Positions 8,195-16,502 of a DNA stretch of 56,524 bases are shown in pieces (position 1 is the first letter of the stretch; each line of letters begins with the position of its first letter). The stretch is from NCBI GenBank assembly GCA_937922005.1, contig CAKZWV010000024.1, forward strand, positions 1 to 56,524. The letters run 5' to 3'. This stretch comes from an uncultured Clostridia bacterium (lineage in GTDB: Bacteria > Bacillota > Clostridia > Saccharofermentanales > DTU023). A model generated the notes under the pieces. It saw only the letters and a list, made by a program, of their open reading frames with translations, did no database searches and was not told the DNA's origin. The position numbers and the translations under genes were made by a program.

Positions 8195-9535
8195 ATGTCG
8201 GAAGATAGGCCTATACGAAAGCGTCGCCTTTCGTCCTTTCAGATTATTATTTTAAGTTTTGCAGGGGTGATCCTTCTGGGGGCCTTGGCCCTTATGTTGC
8301 CTATCGCAACGGTCGACCGGATTGTTACCCCCTTTAACGAGACCCTGTTTACTGCCACCTCGGCCGTTTGTGTCACTGGTTTGGTTGTTCAGGATACGGG
8401 TAGCTACTGGTCGGTATTTGGTCAGGCAATCATTTTGCTGTTGATCCAAATTGGCGGTTTAGGGGTCGTCACGGTCGCAGCTTCCTTTGCCCTATTATCA
8501 GGACGAAAGATTTCCCTGATGCAACGAAGTACCATGCAAGACGCCATCTCAGCCCCCCAGGTGGGAGGCATTGTCCGTCTCACCAAGTTTATCCTCCAGG
8601 GTACCTTCTTGGTCGAACTCATCGGAGCCATAGCCATGCTCCCAACTTTTATGAGGGACTTTGGCTGGTCGGGCCTATGGATGGCTGTTTTTCACGCCAT
8701 CTCTGCCTTCTGCAACGCAGGCTTTGACCTTCTTGGGACCACGGGCAACCTTTTCCCCTCTTTGACAGCCTATGCCGCCAGTCCAACCGTAAATATCACT
8801 ATCATGATGCTCATTGTTATCGGGGGCTTGGGCTTTTTGACCTGGGATGATTTGCTAAAGAATAAGTTCGATTTTCGAAGTTATCGGATGCAAAGTAAGG
8901 TCATTTTAGTCACAACGGCTTGTCTCCTTGTTTTCCCGGCTCTCTTTTTCTTCTTTGCAGACTTTGCCCATTTACCACTTAAGGAACGCCTTTTGGCTTC
9001 TTGTTTTCAATCCGTAACAACAAGAACGGCAGGCTTTAATACCGTTGACCTTGCTGCGATGTCGGGAGCTTCCCGGGGCTTATTTATTCTATTGATGCTC
9101 ATCGGTGGCTCGCCCAGCTCCACCGCAGGGGGGATGAAAACGACCACCTTGGCCGTTTTGCTGGCCAATGCGGTGTCAACCTTCCGCCACAGGGAAAGTC
9201 CAGAATTTTTTGGGAGAAGGATAGATGATGCTGCTGTTAAAACGGCAGCCACCCTACTCACCCTCTATATCAGCTTACTTTTCACAGGTGGGGTATTTAT
9301 TAGCGCCTATGAAAATCTTCCCCTCTCGACTTGCCTCTATGAGACGGCCTCAGCGGTCGGGACCGTAGGGCTTACCCTAGGTATTACATCTCAACTCCAT
9401 CTGCCTTCCCAGCTTTTACTAATTGCTTTTATGTTCCTCGGTCGAGTGGGAGGCCTGACCCTGATCTACGCCGCCATTTCGCCGAAAAATATGGGGAACG
9501 CCAAATTGCCCCAGGAAAGAATCACCATTGGCTAA
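8195..9535 (+). CDS. ktrB: Potassium uptake channel subunit KtrB/TrkH family
   Basis: A membrane protein of 446 residues that forms the K+ pore of the Ktr system. Four selectivity-filter loops can be read, each with its key Gly: SAVCVTGL, SAFCNAGFDL, TTRTAGFNT and SAVGTVGLTLG. About eight to ten hydrophobic helices fit the M1-P-M2 repeats of this family. It is followed 25 bases later by the regulatory subunit gene, the usual ktrBA order of Bacillota. Uptake is driven by the membrane potential and in related systems by Na+. GAGGAGG precedes the ATG, and a near-consensus promoter lies directly upstream. Confidence 0.92.
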   Translation: MSEDRPIRKRRLSSFQIIILSFAGVILLGALALMLPIATVDRIVTPFNETLFTATSAVCVTGLVVQDTGSYWSVFGQAIILLLIQIGGLGVVTVAASFALLSGRKISLMQRSTMQDAISAPQVGGIVRLTKFILQGTFLVELIGAIAMLPTFMRDFGWSGLWMAVFHAISAFCNAGFDLLGTTGNLFPSLTAYAASPTVNITIMMLIVIGGLGFLTWDDLLKNKFDFRSYRMQSKVILVTTACLLVFPALFFFFADFAHLPLKERLLASCFQSVTTRTAGFNTVDLAAMSGASRGLFILLMLIGGSPSSTAGGMKTTTLAVLLANAVSTFRHRESPEFFGRRIDDAAVKTAATLLTLYISLLFTGGVFISAYENLPLSTCLYETASAVGTVGLTLGITSQLHLPSQLLLIAFMFLGRVGGLTLIYAAISPKNMGNAKLPQERITIG

Positions 9536-9560
9536 GACGAACGAATAGGAGAAAAAATCG

Positions 9561-10208
9561 ATGAAGAATATACTTGTAATCGGGGCTGGCCGTTTTGGCC
9601 GCCATATCGCTATGAAACTCTCAGAGCTTGACCATCAGGTCATGGCCGTTGATATTGATGAGGATAGAGTCAACCAGATCCTTCCCTATGTCACCAATGC
9701 CCAAATTGGGGACAGCACGAACGAGGACTTTCTTAATTCTCTTGGGATTGGAAACTATGATGTTTGCTTTGTAACCATTAGTAACGATTTTCAGAATTCT
9801 CTTGAAACAACTTCTTTACTCAAAGAATTAGGGGCTCAAATGGTCATTTCCCGGGCTGAACGTGATGTCCAGGCTAAGTTTTTACTCCGCAACGGGGCTG
9901 ATGACGTGGTCTATCCGGAGAAGCAGATGGCCGAATGGGCTGCCATCCGCTTCTCTTCGGACCACATTTTTGACTATATTGAAATTGACAAGGAACATGC
10001 CATTTTTGAGGTTCAAGTTCCGAAGGCTTGGTTAGGAAAAAGTATAGGCGAGCTAGGAATCCGCCATAAATTTGGTATCAATATTCTCGGCATTAAGCGA
10101 GATAGCCATACCGATGTGGCCATTACGCCAGATACGGTCATGACGGAGGACATTACCCTCCTAGCCTTAGGTGAATATAAAGCCCTACAAAAATGCTTCC
10201 GGATTTAA
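9561..10208 (+). CDS. ktrA: Potassium uptake regulatory subunit KtrA
   Basis: A 215-residue RCK protein that forms the cytoplasmic nucleotide-gated ring under KtrB. The Rossmann N-half shows VIGAGRFGRHIA and an acidic end of strand two (VDID), the NAD/ATP-binding signature; the C-half (residues 135-215) is the RCK_C domain, which binds c-di-AMP in relatives. AGGAG lies nine bases ahead of ATG. It is cotranscribed with ktrB, and no terminator with a clear T-run follows, only a weak hairpin near 10295-10320. Confidence 0.92.
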   Translation: MKNILVIGAGRFGRHIAMKLSELDHQVMAVDIDEDRVNQILPYVTNAQIGDSTNEDFLNSLGIGNYDVCFVTISNDFQNSLETTSLLKELGAQMVISRAERDVQAKFLLRNGADDVVYPEKQMAEWAAIRFSSDHIFDYIEIDKEHAIFEVQVPKAWLGKSIGELGIRHKFGINILGIKRDSHTDVAITPDTVMTEDITLLALGEYKALQKCFRI

Positions 10209-10211
10209 CTT

Positions 10212-10296
10212 ACTGGACGCTATGGATCCTATTGACGCTATTGATGATATTGCTGTATTGATGCTTTTGCACGATATTGGAGCATATTGGATTCTT
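10212..10296. repeat. Degenerate short repeats after ktrA
   Basis: Five drifted copies of a unit resembling GGATATTGATGCTATTGAC fill the gap between the convergent ktrA and flavin reductase genes. No gene fits. The same style of repeat occurs at other gene ends in this window. Confidence 0.5.
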
Positions 10297-10319
10297 TAAT
10301 AAAAGGAATGCCATCCCTC

Positions 10320-10853
10320 TTATTGGATGAGGTAAGCTTCCAAAATTTCCCCTAAATACATGGTGTGGGCATCTTGGTTGGCCCCTGTATGATCTCCCGG
10401 AACGTCTTGTGGATAATAGCGGTCTTGTAAGTTTTGGGGGAGGTCTCTGAAATTAATATCGGCCTGGGTTAGGACCCGGCACTCTAGGGTCAGGGGATAT
10501 TCCTTGATCCCGGGGGTTTTGTTCATAGAAGGAGGTACAAGGGTTAACCCTGCCTCCTTTTCTTTATCACAATCGTAGCCTGATAGCGTTCCACAAATCC
10601 GGATGATTTCAGGATCTCCCCCGTCAAGAGGCACGCTCAAGGTAAACTCTTGAGATGCATCTAGTTGAGACTTTGTGAAGCGACGCTGGCGGACATAGAC
10701 AGCAAAAGTAGGAATTCCGAAGGTCACCCCGAGATTCCCCCAGCCGATCACCATGGAATTAAATTTCTTAGCTTGGGTATTCAATAAAATGCCAGGCCGG
10801 AAGGCTTCGTAGATGATTTGTGCATAATCTGAAAGCTTAATTTCTTTTTTTAT
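10320..10853 (-). CDS. Flavin reductase-like FMN-binding protein
   Basis: A split-barrel flavoprotein of about 177 residues (SMVIGWGNLGVTFGIPTFAVYVRQRRFT, then FTLSVP), related to NAD(P)H:flavin reductases and small flavin-binding proteins of anaerobes. The conserved protein starts at the residues KKEIKLSDYAQII. The only good ribosome-binding site, AAGGAG, lies seven bases before an ATA codon at 10853-10851. The nearest in-frame ATGs (10886, 10904) lack such a site, and the longest frame would begin inside the terminator of the next gene. Either ATA is used as start or the true start codon has mutated. Cytosolic; no operon partner. Confidence 0.75.
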   Translation of the reverse strand: MKKEIKLSDYAQIIYEAFRPGILLNTQAKKFNSMVIGWGNLGVTFGIPTFAVYVRQRRFTKSQLDASQEFTLSVPLDGGDPEIIRICGTLSGYDCDKEKEAGLTLVPPSMNKTPGIKEYPLTLECRVLTQADINFRDLPQNLQDRYYPQDVPGDHTGANQDAHTMYLGEILEAYLIQ

Positions 10854-10909
10854 ATGGGTTCTCCTTATATTGAACTTAAATGTCATGCCGGATTTAATTG
10901 GCATAATTA

Positions 10910-10950
10910 TAAAAAACGGCACTGAAGGATGTAAGTCTTTCAGTGCCGTT
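10910..10950 (-). terminator. Terminator of the secreted protease gene
   Basis: ACGGCACTGAA (10916-10926) pairs with TTCAGTGCCGT (10939-10949). On the minus strand six Ts follow the stem. It ends transcription of the large leftward gene and overlaps the upstream region of the flavin reductase gene, which must therefore start transcription after it. Confidence 0.85.
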
Positions 10951-11074
10951 GCTTTGAACTTTAGGGGACAAAGAATATGCTCAAAGTCCCATTTATTTTC
11001 TTAAAAATATAGGTTCCACTGTAAATCATAGCAGTCTGACCGAATCAAACTGCGTTGATCCGACAGCAGAAAGC

Positions 11075-14000
11075 TTACTTCGAGATGGTATTTTCGACGG
11101 CGGAGACCATGCTCAGCACACCGCTGTTGCCTTCAAAGTAACTGACGTTGCTAATATTCCCTTCTTGGTCTAGGACGAGGATGCAAGGAACAAAAATAGC
11201 GTTGATGACCCGGAAGACGGAGTTGGCACCTGTATAGAAATACTTAGCCATCCGGTCGGCTAGGCCCTTAGAGACTAGGGTTTGATAGGTATCTCTGGCA
11301 TTGCCAAAGGTCATGCCCTCGATCATGTTAAAGCTCGTTTTATCAATATTTACAAGCTGGTCCCAGCTGGCCTGGCAGGCAGGGCAGCTCGGATACCCTA
11401 AGGCAATAACGGTTGGACGCTCGCCATCAGTGATCTCACCAATGGTCTTGGTTGTGCCGTCCAGATTGGTCAGGCTGTAGTCATTCAGGTTGGTGCCGTA
11501 AATCTGACGAAGCTTAGGACCTAAGTCGTTGTTAGCAATGCCGTTGAACTCGCCTCTTCTGCGACGATCTTCATAGGACATGGTCTTGGCCTGGCTTCCG
11601 CCAGCTACCAATTCAAAGGACAGTTTGAAGGGCTCGGCCACGTACTTCTCGTTATCCACAAGAGTCATGGAAAGACCATAGATACCCTCTTCACTCTGTT
11701 GGTTGGTAGGAATAGCCTGGACGATCTGTCCTCTAGCATCCGTCTTGACGGTCTCTTCCTGACTTGAGCCATTCGGGTAGGTAACTGCTACCTTAACTTC
11801 ATAGCCAGCCAAAGGCTTTCTTTGCTCGTCACGGAGGGTTACCACTGCCTTAGCGGTCTCACCAACGGTTAATTTGCTTTCTGCAAATTTTCCTTCGAAG
11901 AGAGCGGTCTCTTTTGTTGGACCAACGCTTCCACCGTTGAAGGTGAGGTCATAGAAATCAAGGAGGCCCTGAGCATCAAGAGCTGTAGCGATATTGACGA
12001 TCCGGCCTTGCTCGTCCAGAAGGACGGTGTTCGGAGTGGTTAAGAAATCCATCCGAGCTGCCCAGATCTTCTGGTTGGCATCATAGTAGAGGTGAGGTGC
12101 AAGATTTTCGACATTTTGATCTTTCAGGACCTTATTGGTCTGATCAATCGTTGCTTGGACATCATCCTCTTCTACAGAAGTTACAATCTCGATGAAGTTA
12201 TACTTGTCGTGAGGCAGAGTTGCCATGGCCTTCATCATATCAACACAGGGTCCACAGGCCGGGTAGCCAAAGACGATGACGGTCTTCTTATTGTGGTCGA
12301 TGAGGTCAGCAATCTGATGATCTTTGGCCTGTCCATCCTTCACCGTATATTGGAGAAGGTTGTCCATGTAGCGTCTCTCGAGGACTTCATACTCTCTGGA
12401 GCTGGGCTTCAGGAGAGTAAACTGTCCGGCCGCTTTTCTCTCGGCGAATGACTGTCTAGCATCCTCACCGGCTACATTGACGTAGAAGTAGGCTAACCCT
12501 TGGCTTGAGGCATAATCCTTGTAGGTTCCTGTTACTTTAACCTCATACATGCCCTTATCGCTGGCCGATTTCGGCAAGGTGAAGCTGGTAGAGGCTTTGC
12601 CGGTATCACCGGCGGTTAATTCTGTAGTATAAACTTCATTGCCCTTGGTATCCAAGAGTTGAAGGTTCAGCTTGGCCTTGCGGATGTAGTTATCATCCAG
12701 GTCATTTGCTTGGATGTTAATCACAACATCGTCGCCCTTCTTATAATAATCCCGCTCCGTAGAAACAAGGATATCGAGGGCTTTATCGTACTCGGGGAAG
12801 ACAGAGGGGCGATTTTCTTTCAGCCACTTGGTCATCCCACCTTCCATCCAATAGATGTATTTAAAGCCTTTGGCCTTCATCATCTCGGCCGTTGCGCCCG
12901 AGCGAACCTGAGTCCGGCAATAGAGCAAATAGACTTTATCCTTATCCAGGGTGTCGAGGTATTGGTCGTGGTCTGGTTGGTAATAGTCGTGATGGATGGC
13001 ACCCTCGATGTGGGACTCTAAGTGCTCAGCCTTAGTCCGTACGTCAAAGATGACAAACTGATCGTTATTTTTATTCTCTTCGATGAGCTTTTGCCCCTCT
13101 TCCGTCGAAATCATTTTATAAATATTCTCGGTCGGCTTGACGGGTTCATCTGGCTTATCTGGCTCTTCTTTTTCTTCGCCAAAGACGACACTAAATTGGC
13201 CCTTGCCTACTCCATAGCGGGTATTGGCAGTTACATTGATATAGTAACGACCTTCAGCCATCGAAGCATCTGGTTGAATGTAAACGTAGGTCCGGCCATA
13301 GCCGTCTGTCTGTTTATCAAGGTTGGCTTCAAAGTTATTGGGGCCAGTTACTTGAATCTTGGTCGGCGCATAACTAAGGGCATAATTTTGAGCTGTACGA
13401 ACATAGACGTAGATGTATGCCTTATCCTTGGCCGCATAGTTTTCTTTAGCTGCGTAGAAAGAGATCTTCGGCGCATAAAGATTAACTTTTTCTTTAATTT
13501 CAAAGCTAGTCTCTGCTGTAGCGTCCTGGTAGCCGTAACGTGAAGCTGTAATCCTAACGGTATACTTGCCAGCCTCTTGTCGGGCATCCGTATTGCAGCG
13601 ATAGACTGAGGTACCATAATAGTTGGTTCTGAAGCTATCAGAGAAGACTTCCTTTTGGTTCTTGTCTAGGATAACGAGGTCAATGTCAGCGTAAGAAATC
13701 GCATAACGATTCAGGAAGGTACGAACATTGAAATCGAGTGACTCGCCAGCCGTGACGGAGGTCTTGGTCCCCTTGATGCTGACTTCAAAGCTAGGCTTAT
13801 TGTCCTTCACTTCAAAGGTGAGTTGATCTTGTCCATCATCATAGGAATAACCAGTTGCCAGTAATTTCACCTGATAGGTACCAGCTTCCTGAAGATCAGA
13901 GCTGTACACGGTAAAGGTGGCATTGCCGTAAGTATCAGAATATTGAGAATTACGGATGGTTCGACCAGATGGGGTCGTAACGGTGAGGTAAACGGCTGCC

Positions 14001-16069
14001 CAACGGAGGTTACGGCCATACTTATCCTGGACGTTGCCCTTGATGGTCAGGTTCTGATTTTCACGAACGACGCTGGAAGAAACGGAGCCTTTAATGATTA
14101 GAGGATTCCCATCCAAGGGTTTCGTCGGCTCTGGCTCTGTTGGCATCGTTGTCTGTGTGGGCTGCGTAGGTTGGGTCGGTCTAGTGGGTTGGGTGGGGCG
14201 AGTCGGTCTCGTCGGCCGCGTAGGCTTTGTAGGCTGCGTAGGTTGGGTGGGTTGGGTAGGCTTGGTCGGTTGGGTCGGCTTGGTTGGCGTTTCTTTGGCT
14301 TTAACAGTAACGTTCAAGCTGGCCGTCACCTTAGATCCATCTGTCGCAGTGGCCTGGACGGTGGTCTTGCCAGGGGCCAAAGCCTTTAAGACGCCCTCAG
14401 TAGAAACAGAAAGGATGGACGGATTTGCCACCTTCCAGCTGAGGGTACGGATGGTTGCATTCTTAGGTTCCAGGTTATATTCAACCTTGGCAGATTCTCC
14501 GACCGTAAGAGTCATAGGATCTTGCTTGAAGGTAATCGCTTTGACAGAAACCTTATCGGTAAGGGTAGAAGCTGGTACGGTCATAGCTTTCACGCAGACG
14601 TTGGCGTTGCGGTAGCTACGAGCCAGGTCGCCCCAAGATTTACCATCATAAGAATAATAGGATTGACCCTGACGAGCCGTGGCCCTTGAAGAATACCCAT
14701 ACTGGGGTGCCTCAATAGGAATCGGGCGATAATAGCCAGGTGTGGTCAACTTAATGATAGGAGCGAAGAAATCGCCTTTGTTAATCCGTTGCGGTTCAAA
14801 TTCGATAGTGGTATAACCAGCGAATTCCAAATCGCCTTCTGCAACCTTAACTCTGTCATTGAAGCCATGGTTATCATCCAATTGGGTAGCAACGTAGACT
14901 TCATAGTGAGCGCCATTGGAAGGAACGAAGAAGCCCACTTCTTTGATCGCAATATCTTCTTGGGCCCGTCCAAAGACGTTGGCGAAATAAGCGGTCTGTC
15001 CGTTACCAATACTCCCGGTCATACCGAGTGGGTCATGGTACCAAAGGGACTTATTCTTATCAATATCCTTCAAGAGGAAGATGGCATTGCTATGGGCGAT
15101 GACACTGTCATAATAAGAGACATGGTAATAACCATGCTCTCTACCCCAGTTCCGGCCCCAGCTGTTCTTAACGATCCAAGCGCCGTCTCCAGGTGGGTAA
15201 TAGTTGAAGTTTCTCCGTGAGTAGTTGTCGTCCCAACCGACGATGGTTACGGCGTGGGTAGGATAACTACGGCCCCCATCATAGTGGGCCATGGTCCAGT
15301 TGTTCAGATATTGGGTAGAACCAGAGACTGTAGTATAGGCTGCACCATATTCCCGCAGAGCTCTCTTTAATACGTCACGATCCCGATCGGAATTAACATC
15401 TGGAATATAAAAGACTTGGTCCAGATCCTTTTGTCTTGGCATATTGGCCGGTGACCGGAAGTCGTAGGGACTGTAAGGTTCATCACTCTCAGCGACAGGG
15501 CCGCTCCAACGCGATAAATAAGCAGCGGACACTTGGCAAGTACCACCCTGATCTGGAGCCCAGTCAAAGCCGTGGGTATTTCTCATGTTCTTTTCAGAGA
15601 AATCCCATTCTTCTTGGGGTAAGAGGACGGATTCAGCCGAACCGAAAGTTGCAAATGACCAGCAAGATCCATTAGGACCCTGGTCCTTGACGGAAGTTAC
15701 CCGACCTTCCTCGCGTAAATCAAAATGCGCAGGAAGCGGGTCATTTCCCATTCTTTGCAATAGAGGATTATTCTCTAAATAAGCGTAATTGCTGTTAACT
15801 TCAAAGGGGCCCTGGCGGACACCAATGATGTCCCCGTAACCATCTTCTGAATCTTCTTGGCCTTTGAAAGGCTGCTTGATGTCAACATTCGGATCAAATT
15901 TCGGGTTTACTGGAGATTTAACAAAGTCCAGGCCCTCAACAATCTCATCCGCCTTCGGCTGGAAGCCTTCCTCTTGAGCAGCAATGCCAGAGAAGGGCAG
16001 AAGGGTTGACAGAAGGAGAACTAAGCTTGTTAATAAAGCTAATCTTTTCTTGTTTTGAAACATATTCAC
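11075..16069 (-). CDS. Secreted papain-like protease with Ig, rhodanese and two thioredoxin-like domains
   Basis: A 1664-residue exported protein. Residues 1-31 are a signal peptide. Residues 115-330 are a C1-family peptidase with oxyanion Gln130, nucleophile Cys136 (GSCWSFA), His272 and Asn302 (KNSWG). Residues 340-495 resemble the lectin-like domain often following such proteases; 505-590 are a Big_2 domain; 595-650 are a Thr-Pro-rich linker built on TKPTQP-like units. Ig-like domains occupy about 655-965. A rhodanese domain follows at about 980-1090 with Cys1051 in YCRTQVRSG, then another Ig-like domain. A thioredoxin-like domain has Cys1272-GP-Cys1275 and a TTP loop at 1346. Another Ig-like domain (1385-1490) precedes a last thioredoxin-like domain with Cys1562-PA-Cys1565 and VP at 1627-1628. 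No LPXTG or SLH anchor is seen, so it is probably released or bound non-covalently. Its redox partner is unknown. Confidence 0.9.
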   Translation of the reverse strand: MNMFQNKKRLALLTSLVLLLSTLLPFSGIAAQEEGFQPKADEIVEGLDFVKSPVNPKFDPNVDIKQPFKGQEDSEDGYGDIIGVRQGPFEVNSNYAYLENNPLLQRMGNDPLPAHFDLREEGRVTSVKDQGPNGSCWSFATFGSAESVLLPQEEWDFSEKNMRNTHGFDWAPDQGGTCQVSAAYLSRWSGPVAESDEPYSPYDFRSPANMPRQKDLDQVFYIPDVNSDRDRDVLKRALREYGAAYTTVSGSTQYLNNWTMAHYDGGRSYPTHAVTIVGWDDNYSRRNFNYYPPGDGAWIVKNSWGRNWGREHGYYHVSYYDSVIAHSNAIFLLKDIDKNKSLWYHDPLGMTGSIGNGQTAYFANVFGRAQEDIAIKEVGFFVPSNGAHYEVYVATQLDDNHGFNDRVKVAEGDLEFAGYTTIEFEPQRINKGDFFAPIIKLTTPGYYRPIPIEAPQYGYSSRATARQGQSYYSYDGKSWGDLARSYRNANVCVKAMTVPASTLTDKVSVKAITFKQDPMTLTVGESAKVEYNLEPKNATIRTLSWKVANPSILSVSTEGVLKALAPGKTTVQATATDGSKVTASLNVTVKAKETPTKPTQPTKPTQPTQPTQPTKPTRPTRPTRPTQPTRPTQPTQPTQTTMPTEPEPTKPLDGNPLIIKGSVSSSVVRENQNLTIKGNVQDKYGRNLRWAAVYLTVTTPSGRTIRNSQYSDTYGNATFTVYSSDLQEAGTYQVKLLATGYSYDDGQDQLTFEVKDNKPSFEVSIKGTKTSVTAGESLDFNVRTFLNRYAISYADIDLVILDKNQKEVFSDSFRTNYYGTSVYRCNTDARQEAGKYTVRITASRYGYQDATAETSFEIKEKVNLYAPKISFYAAKENYAAKDKAYIYVYVRTAQNYALSYAPTKIQVTGPNNFEANLDKQTDGYGRTYVYIQPDASMAEGRYYINVTANTRYGVGKGQFSVVFGEEKEEPDKPDEPVKPTENIYKMISTEEGQKLIEENKNNDQFVIFDVRTKAEHLESHIEGAIHHDYYQPDHDQYLDTLDKDKVYLLYCRTQVRSGATAEMMKAKGFKYIYWMEGGMTKWLKENRPSVFPEYDKALDILVSTERDYYKKGDDVVINIQANDLDDNYIRKAKLNLQLLDTKGNEVYTTELTAGDTGKASTSFTLPKSASDKGMYEVKVTGTYKDYASSQGLAYFYVNVAGEDARQSFAERKAAGQFTLLKPSSREYEVLERRYMDNLLQYTVKDGQAKDHQIADLIDHNKKTVIVFGYPACGPCVDMMKAMATLPHDKYNFIEIVTSVEEDDVQATIDQTNKVLKDQNVENLAPHLYYDANQKIWAARMDFLTTPNTVLLDEQGRIVNIATALDAQGLLDFYDLTFNGGSVGPTKETALFEGKFAESKLTVGETAKAVVTLRDEQRKPLAGYEVKVAVTYPNGSSQEETVKTDARGQIVQAIPTNQQSEEGIYGLSMTLVDNEKYVAEPFKLSFELVAGGSQAKTMSYEDRRRRGEFNGIANNDLGPKLRQIYGTNLNDYSLTNLDGTTKTIGEITDGERPTVIALGYPSCPACQASWDQLVNIDKTSFNMIEGMTFGNARDTYQTLVSKGLADRMAKYFYTGANSVFRVINAIFVPCILVLDQEGNISNVSYFEGNSGVLSMVSAVENTISK

Positions 16070-16273
16070 ACCTCTGTTTCTTATACAGATCCTTGCCTGA
16101 CTACATTGGCTAAGTGGCCAGGAGGATCTTAGGGTACTGCTATCGTCACCGGTTCTTCTGGTGAACGCAAACTAATGATTGATATCGCATTCCGTTTTCT
16201 CTGCAGGGAGAGAGGTCTTCGCTCTCTCCTTGACAAGGACTTTATCGCGGGAGTCACTTGTCATCACGGGTTG
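16070..16273 (-). promoter_or_regulatory. Long structured 5' leader of the protease mRNA
   Basis: About 200 nt lie between the predicted start of transcription and the protease ATG. On the minus strand the leader can form at least four hairpins: TGACAAG with CTTGTCA; GGAGAGAG with CTCTCTCC around a six-base loop; TCACC with GGTGA; and AGATCC with GGATCT enclosing GGC/GCC. It does not match the riboswitch consensuses I could recall (c-di-GMP, c-di-AMP, SAM, T-box, cobalamin). It may be an uncharacterised regulatory leader or a stabilising one. Confidence 0.5.
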
Positions 16274-16279
16274 CCTTCT

Positions 16280-16308
16280 ATCTTAACATTTTTGTAAGCT
16301 TATTGCAA
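16280..16308 (-). promoter_or_regulatory. Protease promoter
   Basis: Leftward TTGCAA (16303-16308), 17 bp, then TAAGAT (16280-16285) with an extended TG one base before it. This places the transcript start about 200 bases upstream of the coding region. Confidence 0.5.
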
Positions 16309-16311
16309 TCA

Positions 16312-16325
16312 TTAAGAATTCTTAA
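16312..16325. promoter_or_regulatory. Perfect palindrome, candidate operator
   Basis: TTAAGAATTCTTAA, a 14-bp perfect palindrome, ends three bases upstream of the protease -35 box and faces the divergent exporter gene. Its position fits an activator or repressor site shared by both genes. No regulator was identified. Confidence 0.45.
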
Positions 16326-16475
16326 CTTTTTTATAGAGCCCGAAATAATGAAGATAATTGACCGTATACAGGCATTGTAATGGCCAACTCACCCCCTTTG
16401 GCTTTCCTTTTTCTAGACCTTTTTTTATTTTTCTTGTATTCTGACATAATGCCTAATTCAAAGAAAGGAGAATTA

Positions 16476-16502
16476 ATGAAGAATTATGTTAAAAAACAGT
16501 AA
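16476..16502 (+). CDS. Eight-codon leader ORF overlapping the exporter start
   Basis: The good ribosome-binding site AAGGAG lies five bases before ATG 16476, which encodes only MKNYVKKQ before TAA. The exporter ATG at 16486 lies inside this mini-frame in another frame and has no good site of its own, with an in-frame stop just upstream. Translation of the exporter is therefore probably coupled to the mini-ORF. Confidence 0.45.
   Translation: MKNYVKKQ

Noticed and set aside
12092..13543. Several rightward frames of 120-170 residues
   Set aside because: They are antisense to the protease/rhodanese/thioredoxin gene, whose domains are unmistakable.
14094..14615. A Gly/Val-rich rightward frame
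   Set aside because: It is the complement of the Thr-Pro repeat linker; the repeat keeps several frames open.
16070..16273. A known riboswitch upstream of the protease
   Set aside because: I compared it by eye with recalled consensus pieces of c-di-GMP, c-di-AMP, SAM, cobalamin and T-box leaders and found no convincing match; it is reported only as a structured leader.
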